NCBI RefSeq assembly: GCF_005434945.1
Contig: NZ_SKCH01000011.1
Span: 1 to 64,000 of the forward strand
Source of the DNA: Prescottella subtropica
GTDB taxonomy: Bacteria; Actinomycetota; Actinomycetes; Mycobacteriales; Mycobacteriaceae
Direction of reading: 5' to 3'
DNA length: 64,000 nucleotides
Part shown: in pieces, positions 27,551-39,693 of the stretch
How positions within the stretch are numbered: position 1 is the stretch's first letter
How the letters are laid out: each line of letters opens with the position of its first letter
Program-made: the position numbers and the translations under genes
The notes under the pieces: model-generated
The model's input: the letters and a program-made list of their open reading frames with translations, nothing else
What the model was told of the DNA's origin: nothing
Databases searched by the model: none

Positions 27551-28393
27551 GTGTCCGCAACCCAACGTGCTCGTTCCGGGGTGCCGCTCGACCTGCGATC
27601 GGCCGTCCCCACCGTCCCCGGCATACCCGCGTGGAGCGCCGTCGCCGTCGCCGCTGGGTTGACGTTCGTCGGCTTCGCGCTCGACGCCGTCTCGGGAAGC
27701 GAACTGACGGCGACGTTCTCGATGCTGTACTTCCTCGGCTGTGTGCTGGCGGTCCTCGCGGTCCGCTACCGGGGACTGTTCACCGCGGTCGTGCAGCCGC
27801 CGCTGCTGCTGTTCGTCGCGGTCCCACTCGGCCAGCAGTTGATCTCCGACGGCGCCGGGACCAGCCTCAAGGATCTCGCGCTCACCGTCGCGTACCCGCT
27901 CGTCAACCGTTTCCCCCTGATGCTGGCGGCCACCGTCGTGGTGGCGTTGATCGCCGGCGCCCGCGTGTTCCTCGCCTCGCAGGGCAAGGGTGCCCCGGCC
28001 CGGTCGCAGGCCCGCCGTGCGTCGGCCCGCAGCCCCCGCTCCGACGCCCGCAGTCCCCGCTCCGACGCCCCGGCGGACGTCCGGTCCGGTCCCCGGCGCA
28101 CGCCGCCGCCCGGTGGCACCTACCGGGACCGGGAGAATCGGGAGCCGCTGCGCAGGGAGCCTGCGGCCTACCGGGAGCCGTCCACCTACCGGGAACCGGT
28201 GCGCCGCGAGGCCGTCCGGTCCGATCGCGGCTACCGGGACACCGAGTACCGGGAGCCCGGCCATCGGGAACCCGTCGCCCACGACCGCGATCCCGTGCGG
28301 GTGCGCACCGCTGCCCCGACCGTCGAGGCGTCCGCGCAGCCGATGCCGCGGGTGCGTTACCGCGACCGCCGGGAACCGCCGCGCAACCACTGA
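27551..28393 (+). CDS. DUF6542-type membrane protein with YREP-repeat tail
   Basis: A 280-residue protein in the Rv1111c position next to ispH. The first half has about four to five hydrophobic helices (for example VAVAAGLTFVGFALDAV and ATVVVALIAGARVFLA). The second half is an arginine/proline/tyrosine-rich cytosolic tail with repeats of the type Y-R-E-P or Y-R-D-x-E (residues about 185-245). Start is GTG 27551. The function is unknown. The tail could bind nucleic acid or membrane through its dense positive charge. Confidence 0.75.
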   Translation: MSATQRARSGVPLDLRSAVPTVPGIPAWSAVAVAAGLTFVGFALDAVSGSELTATFSMLYFLGCVLAVLAVRYRGLFTAVVQPPLLLFVAVPLGQQLISDGAGTSLKDLALTVAYPLVNRFPLMLAATVVVALIAGARVFLASQGKGAPARSQARRASARSPRSDARSPRSDAPADVRSGPRRTPPPGGTYRDRENREPLRREPAAYREPSTYREPVRREAVRSDRGYRDTEYREPGHREPVAHDRDPVRVRTAAPTVEASAQPMPRVRYRDRREPPRNH

Positions 28394-28402
28394 CCACAAC
28401 CG

Positions 28403-28444
28403 ACGACTCCGCCCCGGGACGAATGCGTCCCGGGGCGGAGTCGT
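28403..28444. terminator. bidirectional terminator hairpin
   Basis: A perfect 19-base stem beginning ACGACTCCGCCCCGGGACG with loop AATG lies between the convergent DUF6542 and ispH genes. Confidence 0.85.
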
Positions 28445-28472
28445 ATCGGAATGGTGTCGTGTTCCGGACCCG

Positions 28473-29477
28473 TCAGGCGCGGGCGTCGCGCAACTCCCGC
28501 GGCAACGCGAAGACGAGGGTCTCGTTGGCGGTGGTCACCGACTGGACGTCCGCGAATCCCTGTTCGGCGAGCAGGTCGATCACGCCGCGCACCAGGATCT
28601 CGGGCACCGAGGCGCCGGAGGTGATGCCGACCGTCCGGACCCCGTCGAGCCACGCGAGGTCGACCTCGCGTGCGAAGTCGACGAGGTACGAGGCCCGGGC
28701 ACCGGCACCGAGCGCGACCTCGACGAGGCGGACCGAGTTCGACGAGTTCCGGGAGCCGACGACGATGACGAGATCGCATTCGGGCGCCATCGCCTTGACC
28801 GCGACCTGACGGTTCTGGGTGGCGTAACAGATGTCGTCGCTCGGCGGATCCTCGAGCTGCGGGAACTTCTGACGCAACCGCTGCACGGTCTCCATCGTCT
28901 CGTCGACCGACAGCGTCGTCTGCGACAGCCACACCACCCGGGCACCGTCCCGCACGCTGATCTTCTCGACGGCGTCGGGTCCGTCGACGAGCTGCACGTG
29001 GTCGGGCGCCTCACCGGCGGTGCCCTCGACCTCCTCGTGGCCCTCGTGGCCGATGAGCAGGATGTCGTAGTCGTCGCGCGCGAATCGTTTGGCCTCCTGG
29101 TGCACCTTCGTCACCAGCGGGCAGGTGGCGTCGATGGTGTGCAGGTTGCGTTCCTCGGCGGCCGCGTGGACGGCCGGGGACACGCCGTGCGCGGAGAACA
29201 CCAGCACCGAACTCTCGGGGACCTCGTCGGTCTCGTCGACGAAGACGACGCCCCGCTCGGCGAGCGTGTCCACGACATGCCGGTTGTGGACGATCTCCTT
29301 GCGCACGTAGATGGGTGCGCCGTGCTTCTCGAGAGCCTTCTCGACGGTTTCGACCGCACGGTCCACGCCGGCGCAGTAGCCGCGGGGCTCGGCGAGTAGG
29401 ACGCGCCGGCCCTCGCCGACGGTGTCGGTACCGGCCGAACGCGCGATACCCAGATTGAGGGGAACTGCCGAAGACAT
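28473..29477 (-). CDS. ispH: 4-hydroxy-3-methylbut-2-enyl diphosphate reductase IspH
   Basis: A 334-residue IspH/LytB, the last enzyme of the MEP isoprenoid pathway that makes IPP and DMAPP. The three cluster cysteines are in [22 protein letters not shown] and [10 protein letters not shown]; the active-site glutamate block is [12 protein letters not shown] and the substrate loop is [17 protein letters not shown]. Position corresponds to lytB2/Rv1110. It is divergent from the Rv1109c-like gene with a 43-base spacer. Confidence 0.95.
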   Translation of the reverse strand: MSSAVPLNLGIARSAGTDTVGEGRRVLLAEPRGYCAGVDRAVETVEKALEKHGAPIYVRKEIVHNRHVVDTLAERGVVFVDETDEVPESSVLVFSAHGVSPAVHAAAEERNLHTIDATCPLVTKVHQEAKRFARDDYDILLIGHEGHEEVEGTAGEAPDHVQLVDGPDAVEKISVRDGARVVWLSQTTLSVDETMETVQRLRQKFPQLEDPPSDDICYATQNRQVAVKAMAPECDLVIVVGSRNSSNSVRLVEVALGAGARASYLVDFAREVDLAWLDGVRTVGITSGASVPEILVRGVIDLLAEQGFADVQSVTTANETLVFALPRELRDARA

Positions 29478-29520
29478 GACTCCAGCCTACGGTGCACGTC
29501 CGTCGCGTACCCTGCTGAGC

Positions 29521-30111
29521 ATGATCCGTCCCCCGTTCATGGCGCGTGTCGCGGCCGGCATGGCCATCACTGCCTATGAAGAGGCGCTCAAGCTGCCGTC
29601 GACCGCGGTGACGTTCCCGATGACCGCGATCAGTCAGGTGCTGCAGACCACGATGCGGGTGCAGCAGTCGATGACGGCGCTCGCCATCAAGGGCGATCAG
29701 GCATTCTGCCTGTTCGACCGGGCCGAGGAGACCCCGCAGTGGGCGGTGTTCGACGAGGACCGCACCGACGGCGAGGCAGTCGCGGAGTCGCCGGTGGCCG
29801 GCACCGACCGGGAGACCGGCGATCGTCCGGCCACACCGGGACGCTTCGCGCTGTACTCGATGTCCCCCACCGAGTCCCCGTCCGACGACGGCGAGCAGAC
29901 CGACACCCCGACGCCCCGGGACGTCCCGGTCCCGGACATCGCCGAGGAACTCGACTACGCGGCGCTCACCCTCGCCCAGTTGCGGTCGCGACTGCGGGCA
30001 CTGTCGGTCGACGACCTGGCGGCGCTGCTCGCGTACGAGGAGCGCACCACGGCCCGCGCCCCGTTCCAGACGATGCTCGCCAACCGCATCACCGCCGCCA
30101 CCGCCAAGTGA
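29521..30111 (+). CDS. Rv1109c-family protein, possibly lipid-droplet associated
   Basis: A 196-residue protein in the place of Rv1109c, upstream of xseA. An N-terminal amphipathic/hydrophobic region ([38 protein letters not shown]) is followed by a disordered acidic middle ([18 protein letters not shown]) and a C-terminal helical motif ([23 protein letters not shown]). From memory, homologues are named lipid droplet-associated protein in rhodococci, which fits the amphipathic N-terminus, but this is recall, not proof. Its stop overlaps the xseA GTG by four bases. Confidence 0.65.
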   Translation: MIRPPFMARVAAGMAITAYEEALKLPSTAVTFPMTAISQVLQTTMRVQQSMTALAIKGDQAFCLFDRAEETPQWAVFDEDRTDGEAVAESPVAGTDRETGDRPATPGRFALYSMSPTESPSDDGEQTDTPTPRDVPVPDIAEELDYAALTLAQLRSRLRALSVDDLAALLAYEERTTARAPFQTMLANRITAATAK

Positions 30112-31337
30112 CGGCCCCCAGTTCCGCGGAGCAGCCGTGGCCGGTGCGGACGGTCTCGACCAAGGTGTCGCAGTGGATCGACCGGCTCGGCAGCGTGTGG
30201 GTCGAGGGGCAGATCACCCAGATCAATGCGCGCCCCGGCACCCGGACCGCGTTTCTCGTGCTGCGGGATCCGTCGGTGGACATGTCGCTGTCGGTGACGT
30301 GTTCGCCGCAGCTGCTGCGCGATGCGCCCGTCCCGCTCACCGAGGGCAGCCGGGTCGTCATGTTCGGGAAGCTGTCGTTCTACACCGGCCGCGGCTCGGT
30401 ATCGCTGCGGGTCACCGAGATCCGTGCGGTCGGCATCGGGGAACTCCTGGCCCGCATCGAGCGGTTGCGCGCACTGCTGGCCGCCGAGGGCCTGTTCGAT
30501 CCGCGGCTCAAGCGTCCGCTGCCGTTCCTGCCCGGCACCGTCGGGCTGGTGACCGCGCGCGCGAGTGCCGCCGAACGGGACGTGCTCAGCGTCGCACAGA
30601 GACGGTGGCCGGCGGTCCGGTTCGAGGTGCGGCACGCGACCGTGCAGGGTCCGACCGCGGTCCCGCAGATCATCGCGGCCCTCGAGGAACTCGACCGGGA
30701 CCCGACCGTCGACGTGATCGTCCTGGCCCGCGGCGGCGGCAGCGTCGAGGATCTGCTGCCGTTCTCCGACGAGGCCCTGTGCCGTGCGATCGTCGCGTGC
30801 ACCACCCCGGTCGTGAGCGCGATCGGCCACGAACCGGACAGCCCACTCAGCGACCACGTCGCCGATGTGCGGGCCGCGACCCCCACCGACGCCGCCAAAC
30901 GGGTGGTGCCGGACGCCGTCGCCGAGCAGGCCCTGGTCACCGAACTGCGGGGCCGTAGCGCCGCGGCCCTGCGGAACTGGGTGCAGCGCGAGGAACATCG
31001 CGTCGAGCAGTTGCGCAGCCGACCGGTCCTCGCGGATCCGCTGCAGGTGATCGACCGCCGCGCCGACGAGGTGGAGCGGCTGCGCGACGCCGCCCGCCGC
31101 GACGTGCAGCGGGCGATCGGGTCCGAGTCGACCGGCGTCGACCATCTGCGGGCGCGGCTGACGACACTCGGTCCGGCCGCGACCCTCGCGCGCGGCTACG
31201 CCGTCGTGCAGAAGGTGCTCGGTGCGGACGAGCCGGAGGTGCTGCGGTCGATCGACGACGCACCGCCCGGCACCCAGATCCGGGTCCGATTGGCCGACGG
31301 CGCGGTGCGCGCCGCCGTGATGGGAAGAGAAAAATGA
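30108..31337 (+). CDS. xseA: exodeoxyribonuclease VII large subunit
   Basis: A 409-residue XseA. The N-terminal OB fold contains [26 protein letters not shown], the catalytic block includes [23 protein letters not shown] and [19 protein letters not shown] followed by [21 protein letters not shown], and a C-terminal coiled coil ends before GYAVVQ. With XseB it degrades single-stranded DNA to oligonucleotides. GTG start overlaps the preceding stop. It is followed six bases later by xseB. Confidence 0.95.
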   Translation: MTAPSSAEQPWPVRTVSTKVSQWIDRLGSVWVEGQITQINARPGTRTAFLVLRDPSVDMSLSVTCSPQLLRDAPVPLTEGSRVVMFGKLSFYTGRGSVSLRVTEIRAVGIGELLARIERLRALLAAEGLFDPRLKRPLPFLPGTVGLVTARASAAERDVLSVAQRRWPAVRFEVRHATVQGPTAVPQIIAALEELDRDPTVDVIVLARGGGSVEDLLPFSDEALCRAIVACTTPVVSAIGHEPDSPLSDHVADVRAATPTDAAKRVVPDAVAEQALVTELRGRSAAALRNWVQREEHRVEQLRSRPVLADPLQVIDRRADEVERLRDAARRDVQRAIGSESTGVDHLRARLTTLGPAATLARGYAVVQKVLGADEPEVLRSIDDAPPGTQIRVRLADGAVRAAVMGREK

Positions 31338-31343
31338 GCAGCA

Positions 31344-31562
31344 ATGACTAACGCAGATGTCGCCGACCTCGGCTACGAGGCGGCCCGGGACGAACTGGTC
31401 GACGTCGTGAAGACCCTCGAGCAGGGCGGCCTCGACCTGGACGCGTCCCTCGCGATGTGGGAGCGCGGCGAGGCCCTCGCCAAGCGCTGCGAGGAGCATC
31501 TGGCGGGGGCGCGTCGACGCGTCGAACAGGCCCTGTCCGACGCGTCCGACGAGTCCGACTAA
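31344..31562 (+). CDS. xseB: exodeoxyribonuclease VII small subunit
   Basis: A 72-residue protein with the XseB pattern [43 protein letters not shown]. Several copies wrap the large subunit. It is the third gene of the Rv1109c-like/xseA/xseB operon. The stop overlaps the end of the convergent DUF4245 gene by four bases. Confidence 0.93.
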   Translation: MTNADVADLGYEAARDELVDVVKTLEQGGLDLDASLAMWERGEALAKRCEEHLAGARRRVEQALSDASDESD

Positions 31563-32128
31563 CGCTGCAACGGCTCCACCGCACCGACCGCGGTCGCCAG
31601 TGTGGTGAACGCCTCAGCGGGCGCCGGCCCTGTCAGCAGGATGCGGGTGTCACCGAAGTCGCTGACCCAGATCGCCTCGACACCGTCGCCACCGAACACG
31701 TCCCACGTGCGGTCGCCGATCTGCTCGGTGCCGGTCGCGTAGCGGGGTTCACCGGCGATGAACGGCACCAGCGTGCCCGCGGTCGCGTTGCTCTGGGTGA
31801 GCTGGAGGTAGCGTCCGCCGTCGGTGATGAAACCGATGTTGCTCGAGTCGCCGCCACCGTCACCGGCGACGATGCTGCGGCTCCCCGAATTGGGGGTCCA
31901 ACCTGCAGGAACCTCCGGCTTGCGGATCGGGAACCCGAGCTCACGGGAGTCGTACTTGAATGCCGCGTCGGCATCGAAACTGGGGACGGGCCCCTGCTGG
32001 GGACCACCCGGGCTGAACGAGCAGGACTGGGCGACCGCCGCAATCAACAGGCACGCGATCACCAGCGGGATGAGCGACCAGGCCATGTCTTGGCCGTTCT
32101 GCAGGATGCGGGGCTTCTTGTCGGGCAC
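31559..32128 (-). CDS. DUF4245 domain protein (Rv1100-like), membrane anchored
   Basis: A 189-residue protein with one N-terminal transmembrane anchor ([20 protein letters not shown]) and an extracytoplasmic domain with DUF4245 features ([47 protein letters not shown]). It occupies the conserved slot between xseB and glpX seen in mycobacteria. GTG start. The function is unknown. Confidence 0.8.
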   Translation of the reverse strand: MPDKKPRILQNGQDMAWSLIPLVIACLLIAAVAQSCSFSPGGPQQGPVPSFDADAAFKYDSRELGFPIRKPEVPAGWTPNSGSRSIVAGDGGGDSSNIGFITDGGRYLQLTQSNATAGTLVPFIAGEPRYATGTEQIGDRTWDVFGGDGVEAIWVSDFGDTRILLTGPAPAEAFTTLATAVGAVEPLQR

Positions 32129-32239
32129 GAGGTCCAGTATTCCTGTTCCGCCGAGATTGTGGCCCAGCAGCCCACTCTTCGTGGACGTTCTGCGAGAATC
32201 ATCGGCGAGAATCGTCTACCAACGCAGGAGGCACCGCCC

Positions 32240-33280
32240 ATGACGGCCAGCACCCCATCGAGTCGCCGCGAGGCCCCGGACCGCAACCTCGCGCTCGAGT
32301 TGGTCCGCGTGACCGAAGCTGCGGCGATGGCCGCCGGCCGCTGGGTCGGACGGGGCGACAAGGAGGGCGGCGACGGCGCCGCCGTCGACGCCATGCGCCA
32401 CATGGTGAGCTCCGTCTCCATGCAGGGCGTCGTCGTCATCGGCGAGGGCGAGAAGGACGAAGCCCCGATGCTCTACAACGGTGAGGAAGTCGGCAACGGC
32501 GACGGCCCACTGTGCGACGTCGCGGTCGACCCGATCGACGGCACCACCCTGATGAGCAAGGGCGCACCGGGCTCCATCGCGGTCCTCGCGGTGTCCGAGC
32601 GCGGCGCCATGTTCGACCCGTCTGCCGTGTTCTACATGGAGAAGATCGCCGTCGGCCCCGAGGCCGCCGACGTCATCGACCTGTCCGCGGGCGTCGCCGA
32701 GAACATCCGCCGCGTCGCGAAGGCCAAGAACCGCGCCGTCTCCGACACGACCGTGACGATCCTGGACCGTCCACGCCACGCCGGGATCATCCGCGAGATC
32801 CGGGACACCGGCGCCCGCATCCGCCTCATCTCCGACGGCGACGTCGCCGGCGCCATCGCGACGGCCCGCCCCGAGTCCGGGGTCGACATGCTCCTCGGCA
32901 CCGGCGGCACCCCCGAAGGCATCATCGCCGCGGCCGCCCTCCGCTGCATGGGTGGCGCCCTGCAGGGCAAGCTCGCCCCCACGGACGACGCCGAACGCCA
33001 GAAGGCCCTCGACGCCGGCCACGACCTCGACCGCGTCCTGCGCACCGAAGAACTCGTCACCGGCGAGAACATCTTCTTCTGCGCCACCGGCGTCACCGAC
33101 GGCGACCTGCTCAAGGGCGTCCGCTACTACGGCGGCGGCGCCACCACGCAGTCCATCGTCATGCGCAGCAAGTCCGGCACCGTCCGCATGATCGAGGCCT
33201 ACCACCGCCTCGAGAAGCTGCACGAGTTCTCGTCGATCAACTTCGACGGCGTCGACGGCGCCCAGCCGCCGCTGCCGTGA
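32240..33280 (+). CDS. glpX: class II fructose-1,6-bisphosphatase GlpX
   Basis: A 346-residue class II FBPase, the gluconeogenic enzyme in actinobacteria. Metal and substrate motifs are [35 protein letters not shown] and the downstream [22 protein letters not shown]. The start is ATG 32240 with GCAGGAG upstream. It corresponds to Rv1099c. It is divergent from DUF4245 and followed by a long inverted repeat, so it is likely a single transcript. Confidence 0.95.
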   Translation: MTASTPSSRREAPDRNLALELVRVTEAAAMAAGRWVGRGDKEGGDGAAVDAMRHMVSSVSMQGVVVIGEGEKDEAPMLYNGEEVGNGDGPLCDVAVDPIDGTTLMSKGAPGSIAVLAVSERGAMFDPSAVFYMEKIAVGPEAADVIDLSAGVAENIRRVAKAKNRAVSDTTVTILDRPRHAGIIREIRDTGARIRLISDGDVAGAIATARPESGVDMLLGTGGTPEGIIAAAALRCMGGALQGKLAPTDDAERQKALDAGHDLDRVLRTEELVTGENIFFCATGVTDGDLLKGVRYYGGGATTQSIVMRSKSGTVRMIEAYHRLEKLHEFSSINFDGVDGAQPPLP

Positions 33281-33298
33281 TCGTGGGCTCCTAGCCCG

Positions 33299-33355
33299 AA
33301 CAGCTGAAGGGACCCTTCGTACGCTCCCAGCGCACGAAGGGTCCCTTCAGCTGTT
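33299..33355. terminator. long inverted repeat after glpX
   Basis: Two perfectly complementary 22-base arms (starting AACAGCTGAAGGGACC) flank a 13-base loop. Each arm also contains the inner palindrome GAAGGGxCCCTTC, so the site could form more than one folded state. It lies between two genes on the same strand, glpX and fumC, and should terminate glpX just before the fumC start. Confidence 0.8.
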
Positions 33356-33377
33356 TCACGGTGGCAAGCTGAGGGCC

Positions 33378-34787
<1,410 letters not shown>

Positions 34788-34849
34788 CACGTTCGACCCG
34801 AGGGTGAAAGTGCGTGTGAAATGTCCCATTACATCCCGCTTCGGATTGT

Positions 34850-34997
34850 GGATACCCCGCCGCGGGGTTAGCGTCGGACACACTGCTTCATCCTCTGTCG
34901 AAGCAGCGCGGACGCTCGCCCGCACCCCGACGGGGGCGAGCGCCCTGCCGTCGGGTGGTGGATTCGGTCACGCAGGTTGAACCCACCACCCGGACGG
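34850..34997. other. structured intergenic region, candidate small RNA plus terminator
   Basis: The 218-base gap between convergent fumC and phoH2 holds three inverted repeats in a row: GCTTC/GAAGC at about 34883-34906, GCTCGCCC/GGGCGAGC at about 34914-34940, and an imperfect arm pair GGGTGGTG/CACCACCC inside 34948-34997. The last can terminate either gene. An ATTGTGGATA box and a GGTTAGCG box upstream resemble weak promoter elements. A small RNA is a guess. Confidence 0.35.
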
Positions 34998-35005
34998 CCC
35001 CTCGT

Positions 35006-36316
35006 TCACCTGGCGGGACCGAATTCCTCGAGCATCTCCGTCACGAGCGCCGCGATCGGCGAGCGTTCGCTGCGGGTGAGGGTGATGTGCGCGAACAGCG
35101 GATGTCCCGCGAGCTTCTCGATCACCGCGGCGACGCCGTCGTGCCGTCCGACCCGCAGGTTGTCGCGCTGGGCGACGTCGTGGGTGAGGACGACGCGGGA
35201 TCCGGTCCCGATTCGGGACAGCACGGTGAGCAGGACGCCACGCTCGAGGGACTGCGCCTCGTCGACGATCACGAACGAGTCGTGCAGGGAGCGCCCACGA
35301 ATGTGCGTGAGCGGCAACACCTCCAGCATGCCGCGCCGTAGGACCTCTTCCATGACGTCGGAGCCGGCCAGCCCGTCGAGGGTGTCGAAGACGGCCTGCG
35401 CCCACGGTTCCATCTTCTCGCTCTCGCTGCCCGGTAGGTAGCCGAGTTCCTGACCGCCGACGGCGTACAGCGGGCGGAACACGACGACCTTGCGGTGGCT
35501 GCGCCGTTCGAGGACCGCCTCGAGTCCGGCGGTCAGGGCCAGCGCCGATTTTCCGGTGCCCGCCTTGCCGCCGAGGGACACGATGCCGACACTCTCGTCG
35601 AGCAGCAGGTCGAGGGCCACACGCTGTTCGGCGGAGCGGCCGTGCAACCCGAACGCCTCCCGATCCCCGCGCACCACCTGGACACGCTTGTCCGGCGTCA
35701 CCCGACCGAGCGCGCTCGATGCACCACCGAGCAGCCGAATACCGGTGTGGCACGGCAACTCCCGCGCCTCGTCGATGTCGACGACACCGTCCGAGAACAA
35801 CCGGTCGACGACGCCGGGGGCGACGTCGAGTTCGGTCATGCCGGTCCACCCGGACGGGATCACGTCGTGGGCACGGAACTCGTCGGCGGGCAGTCCCACC
35901 GCGCCGGCCTTGACCCGCAGCGGAATGTCCTTGCTGACGAGGACCACGTCGCGGCCCTCGGCAGCCAGATTGAGGGCGCACGCAAGGATCCTGGAATCGT
36001 TGCTGTCCGTGCGGAATCCGACCGGCAGTACGGCGGGATCGGTGTGGTTGAGTTCCACGTGGAGGGTGCCGGTGTCGTCACCGATCGGTACCGGCCGGTC
36101 GAGGCGACCGTGCGCGAGCCGGAGCTCGTCGAGCATCCGCAACGCTTCCCGAGCGAACCAGCCCAGCTCGTGGTGGTGGCGTTTGTCCTCGAGTTCCCCG
36201 ATCACGACGAGCGGCAGCACCACCTCGTGTTCGGCGAACCGGGTGACGGCCCACGGATCGGACAACAGGACCGAGGTGTCGAGAACGTAGGTGCGGACGG
36301 AGCTGGATGCGGTCAC
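35006..36316 (-). CDS. phoH2: PhoH2: PIN-domain/PhoH ATPase fusion
   Basis: A 436-residue protein with an N-terminal PIN ribonuclease domain ([14 protein letters not shown], then acidic residues in [16 protein letters not shown] and [10 protein letters not shown]) and a C-terminal PhoH ATPase domain (Walker [17 protein letters not shown], Walker [11 protein letters not shown]). Mycobacterial PhoH2 is an ATP-dependent RNA helicase/RNase described as a toxin-antitoxin-like protein with an upstream partner, PhoAT. Here the start is GTG with AGGAG, and an in-frame stop lies 18 bases upstream, so no fused leader exists and no clear PhoAT gene is visible. Confidence 0.9.
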   Translation of the reverse strand: MTASSSVRTYVLDTSVLLSDPWAVTRFAEHEVVLPLVVIGELEDKRHHHELGWFAREALRMLDELRLAHGRLDRPVPIGDDTGTLHVELNHTDPAVLPVGFRTDSNDSRILACALNLAAEGRDVVLVSKDIPLRVKAGAVGLPADEFRAHDVIPSGWTGMTELDVAPGVVDRLFSDGVVDIDEARELPCHTGIRLLGGASSALGRVTPDKRVQVVRGDREAFGLHGRSAEQRVALDLLLDESVGIVSLGGKAGTGKSALALTAGLEAVLERRSHRKVVVFRPLYAVGGQELGYLPGSESEKMEPWAQAVFDTLDGLAGSDVMEEVLRRGMLEVLPLTHIRGRSLHDSFVIVDEAQSLERGVLLTVLSRIGTGSRVVLTHDVAQRDNLRVGRHDGVAAVIEKLAGHPLFAHITLTRSERSPIAALVTEMLEEFGPAR

Positions 36317-36478
36317 GTGAGGCTCCTCGTGTCAGGGCGGCGACTGCATGTCGCCCCTGCCCCGACGCTACGACCGGGGTCGGGAAGATCCCACATTCGA
36401 CACGATGAACGCCTCGTGAACAGCGCTCGGCGGCGCGGTGCGGTGTACTGACGGTACCCATATCGGAGGGAGTCGTAG

Positions 36479-36922
36479 ATGTCGCAGATCGAGCACCGGT
36501 ACGCCGTGGCCCTCGCGGAAGCGGAGGCCGGATTCCGGGAAGGGGGCATCCCGATCGGGGCCGCCCTGTTCCGCGGTGACGAACTGATCGCGCAGGGACG
36601 TAACCGCCGGATCCAGGACGGGGATCCGATCCTGCACGGCGAGATGAGTTGTTTCCGGAATGCGGGACGCCGCACCGACTACACCGACATGACCCTGTTC
36701 ACCACGTTGGCGCCGTGCTCGATGTGCGCGGGCGCGACGCTGCTGTTCCGGGTGCCGCGCGTCGTCGTCGGCGAGGACACGACGTTCCCCGGAGACCTCG
36801 ATCTGCTGCGGGACCGCGGCGTCGAGGTGGTCGTGCTGTCCGATCCGCGGGCCATCGACCTGATGCGCACGATGACGGACGCGCGACCCGAGGTGTGGTC
36901 GGAGGACATCGGGGGCAGATAG
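36479..36922 (+). CDS. cytosine deaminase-like nucleoside deaminase
   Basis: A 147-residue zinc deaminase. The zinc and catalytic residues are H53-x-E55 (ILHGEMSCFRNAGR) and C80-x-x-C83 (TLAPCSMCAGA). The GGIPIGAALF start block and the HGEMSCFRNAGR stretch resemble yeast-type cytosine deaminase more than guanine or tRNA deaminases. A role in pyrimidine salvage is likely. ATG 36479 follows a GGAGGG ribosome site. It is divergent from phoH2 and ends at a strong terminator. Confidence 0.85.
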   Translation: MSQIEHRYAVALAEAEAGFREGGIPIGAALFRGDELIAQGRNRRIQDGDPILHGEMSCFRNAGRRTDYTDMTLFTTLAPCSMCAGATLLFRVPRVVVGEDTTFPGDLDLLRDRGVEVVVLSDPRAIDLMRTMTDARPEVWSEDIGGR

Positions 36923-36960
36923 CGTGACGGCCTGCACCCGATCGGGTGCAGGCCGTCACG
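36923..36960. terminator. bidirectional terminator hairpin
   Basis: A perfect 17-base stem starting CGTGACGGCCTGCACCC with a GATC loop separates the convergent deaminase and glyA genes. Confidence 0.85.
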
Positions 36961-36977
36961 AAACGTGCGGGATGCCC

Positions 36978-38285
36978 TTACTTGGAGAGCAGTCCCCAGC
37001 CTTCGAGGCCGTCGTACAGCGGGAAGTCCTGGGCCAGCGTGGAGACGCGGGCGCGCAGGGCCGGGACGTCGGCGTCGGTGCCGTTGGCGAGGGCGGTGGC
37101 GATGATGTCGGCGACCTCGGTGAACTCGGCGTCACCGAAGCCGCGGGTGGCCAGCGCGGGGGTGCCGATGCGCAGGCCGGACGGGTTCATCGGCGGGCGC
37201 GGGTCGAACGGCACGGCGTTGCGGTTGACGGTGATGCCGATCTCGTGGAGCAGATCCTCGCCCTGCTGGCCGTCGAGCTGCGAGTGACGCAGGTCGACGA
37301 GAACCAGGTGGACGTCGGTGCCGCCGGTGAGGACGGAGATGCCGTTGCCGGCGACGTCGGCGCCACCGAGACGCTCGGCGAGGATCTTCGCGCCGGCGAG
37401 GGTGCGTTCCTGGCGGGCCTTGAACTCGGGGGTGCCGGCGATCTTCATGGCGACGGCCTTCGCGGCGATCGCGTGCATGAGCGGGCCGCCCTGCTGGCCG
37501 GGGAACACCGACGAGTTGAGCTTCTTGGCCCACTCCTTCTTCGCCAGGATCATGCCGGAGCGGGGGCCGCCGAGGGTCTTGTGGACGGTGGTGGAGACGA
37601 CGTCGGCGTGCGGGACCGGCGACGGGTGCAGGCCCGCGGCGACGAGACCGGCGAAGTGCGCCATGTCGACCCACAGCTTGGCGCCGACCTCGTCGGCGAT
37701 GGACCGGAACGCCGCGAAGTCGAGCTGACGCGGGTACGCCGACCAGCCGCCGATGAGGACCTGCGGGCGCTCGCGCAGCGCGATCTCACGGACCTGGTCC
37801 ATGTCGACGACGTGGGTGTCCTCGCGGACACCGTAGGAGGCGACCTGGTACAGCTTGCCGGAGAAGTTCAGCTTCATGCCGTGCGTGAGGTGACCGCCGT
37901 GGGCGAGGTCCATGCCGAGCAGCTTCTCGCCCGGGTTCATCAGCGTCATCAGCACGGCGGCGTTGGCCTGCGCACCGGCGTGCGGCTGGACGTTCGCGAA
38001 CTCGGCGCCGAAGACCTCCTTGGCGCGGTTGCGGGCCAGATCCTCGACGACGTCGACGTATTCGCAGCCGCCGTAGTAGCGGCGACCCGGGTAGCCCTCG
38101 GCGTACTTGTTGGTCAGGACGCTGCCCTGGGCCTCCAGGACCGCGCGGGGAACGAAGTTCTCCGACGCGATCATCTCGAGGGTGTCGCGCTGACGGGACA
38201 GCTCGCCCGCCATCGCGGTGGCGACCTCGGGGTCCAGTTCGGCGAGCGACGCGGTGTTCACGTCGGCGGAAGGGGCAGCAGTCAT
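36978..38285 (-). CDS. glyA: serine hydroxymethyltransferase
   Basis: A 435-residue PLP enzyme that converts serine and tetrahydrofolate to glycine and methylene-tetrahydrofolate. Motifs are [36 protein letters not shown] (cut short here as the family N-block), [15 protein letters not shown] and the PLP lysine in [17 protein letters not shown]. It sits in the Rv1093 position. The DUF885 gene lies upstream on the same strand, 42 bases away, so co-transcription is possible. Confidence 0.95.
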   Translation of the reverse strand: MTAAPSADVNTASLAELDPEVATAMAGELSRQRDTLEMIASENFVPRAVLEAQGSVLTNKYAEGYPGRRYYGGCEYVDVVEDLARNRAKEVFGAEFANVQPHAGAQANAAVLMTLMNPGEKLLGMDLAHGGHLTHGMKLNFSGKLYQVASYGVREDTHVVDMDQVREIALRERPQVLIGGWSAYPRQLDFAAFRSIADEVGAKLWVDMAHFAGLVAAGLHPSPVPHADVVSTTVHKTLGGPRSGMILAKKEWAKKLNSSVFPGQQGGPLMHAIAAKAVAMKIAGTPEFKARQERTLAGAKILAERLGGADVAGNGISVLTGGTDVHLVLVDLRHSQLDGQQGEDLLHEIGITVNRNAVPFDPRPPMNPSGLRIGTPALATRGFGDAEFTEVADIIATALANGTDADVPALRARVSTLAQDFPLYDGLEGWGLLSK

Positions 38286-38327
38286 CGCGAAATCTCCAGG
38301 CTGGATTGCGGAAGTATCCCTCCCAGT

Positions 38328-39533
38328 CTAGGGAACGAGGTCGTCGCGCAACACGCCTGGGGTGAGCGGTTCGTCGAGCAGGCGACGGAATCGTGCGGAA
38401 CGCTGCGGGCCGACGGGGGCCTGAGCGAGCCAGGACCCGAGCAGGCGGTAGCCCTCGACGTAGGTACTGATGTAGGCGCGCCACAGCGGCGACGACAGGA
38501 ACCGCAGGCTCTGCGCGGCCCGCTCGGGACTCGACAGCGTCCAGCGCTGCAGGAACGCGGTCACGGTGTCGGCGTCGGCACCCCGGTCGTGGAGCAGCAG
38601 GGCGGCGTCCTGACGCACCGACAGCAGCCCGGCCGACGCCGCGGACAGTTCCTCGGCCCGGTCTCCGTCGAACCGCAGCCCCAGGTCCGCGTAGATCTCC
38701 TGCGCCCAGCGTCCCCACCCGGCGCCGACGACGGATTCGAGGGCGAGGTCGGCGAGGCCCTCCGCCATGAGGCACTGCGGGGTGTTGACGACGAACAGCG
38801 TCTGCTCGAGTTGTCCGGCACCGACGAGTCCGGCCTCCTTGCGGCAGTGTTCGGTGTGGTGGCCGGGATACGACTCGTGGGCGATCAGCCGCGGCAGATG
38901 TGCCATGTGCTGATCGAGGTCGGAGTTGATCGCGACGGTGGAGCGGTAGCCGCCGAGGTAGTAGTTGAACCCGGACCACGGCTTGTCGCCGACCACCTCG
39001 TAGTCGACGCGTTCGTGCTCGGGCAGCGGGTACTCGGCGCGGACGCGATCACGCAGTGCGCTGTCGAACGCGTCGACGCACTCCCGCAGTTTCGCCGGGG
39101 GGATGCGGTCGGCGGCCCGGTGCGCGGCCATCCGTTCGACGAGGGTGCCGGGTCCGGGCAGGACGGCGTCCATGCGGCGGTGCGCGTCCCGGTACACGTC
39201 CTCGTCGCCGGCCTCGATGCGGACGTCGAAGTAGGCGGCGACCTCGTCGACGAATCCGACGGGTTCCCCGGCGAACGTGCGGGCGGAGCATTCGAGGGCG
39301 GCCAGGTGGGCGTCGAGGAAGCGGGTCCGCTCGCCGGACAGCCCCGCCGACGGCAGGTCGGCGCGCAGTGCCCGCGCATCCGCCGCGAGCGTCCGCGGGT
39401 CCGGACGGGGTTCGTTCTCGACCTGGCGGCGCAGCGCGGGATCACCGGTGTAGGCGTCGACGAAGCCTTCCTCGAGGCGGTCGAAGCGCAGGCCCAGCAG
39501 CAGGTAGTCACGCACCAGCAAGTCCGATTCCAT
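38328..39533 (-). CDS. DUF885-family zinc metallopeptidase-like protein
   Basis: A 401-residue protein with the diagnostic motif [20 protein letters not shown], a HExxxxHH-type metal site, followed by [13 protein letters not shown] with the third-ligand glutamate. It is shorter than many DUF885 proteins (about 550 residues) because the N-terminal part is reduced. These proteins are predicted peptidases with unknown substrates and no signal peptide is seen here, so action is cytoplasmic. It lies between coaA and glyA, an insertion relative to the mycobacterial order. Confidence 0.8.
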   Translation of the reverse strand: MESDLLVRDYLLLGLRFDRLEEGFVDAYTGDPALRRQVENEPRPDPRTLAADARALRADLPSAGLSGERTRFLDAHLAALECSARTFAGEPVGFVDEVAAYFDVRIEAGDEDVYRDAHRRMDAVLPGPGTLVERMAAHRAADRIPPAKLRECVDAFDSALRDRVRAEYPLPEHERVDYEVVGDKPWSGFNYYLGGYRSTVAINSDLDQHMAHLPRLIAHESYPGHHTEHCRKEAGLVGAGQLEQTLFVVNTPQCLMAEGLADLALESVVGAGWGRWAQEIYADLGLRFDGDRAEELSAASAGLLSVRQDAALLLHDRGADADTVTAFLQRWTLSSPERAAQSLRFLSSPLWRAYISTYVEGYRLLGSWLAQAPVGPQRSARFRRLLDEPLTPGVLRDDLVP

Positions 39534-39693
39534 GTCGGCGACCCTAGCCGCTCACCTGTGGTTTCGGCCGGGAGGCGGACCCGGCGCAGCGAGCGGCCGT
39601 GGGAACCAGCACAATTTGCTGCATGCACCTGCCACGCACCCGCACGCGCATGCACCGATCACCCGCGACGCCGCGCACCCGAGAGGTGCGGCA

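Noticed and set aside
23321-28399. A single 1692-codon minus-strand frame joining sbcC to sequence upstream
   Set aside because: SbcC has its own canonical start MRLHHLEVSAFGPFG at 26302 overlapping the sbcD stop; the upstream part is a shadow of sbcD and the DUF6542 gene.
36078-36461. Possible PhoAT antitoxin frame overlapping phoH2
   Set aside because: Runs deep into phoH2 in another frame, is arginine-rich, and has no visible domain or ribosome site.
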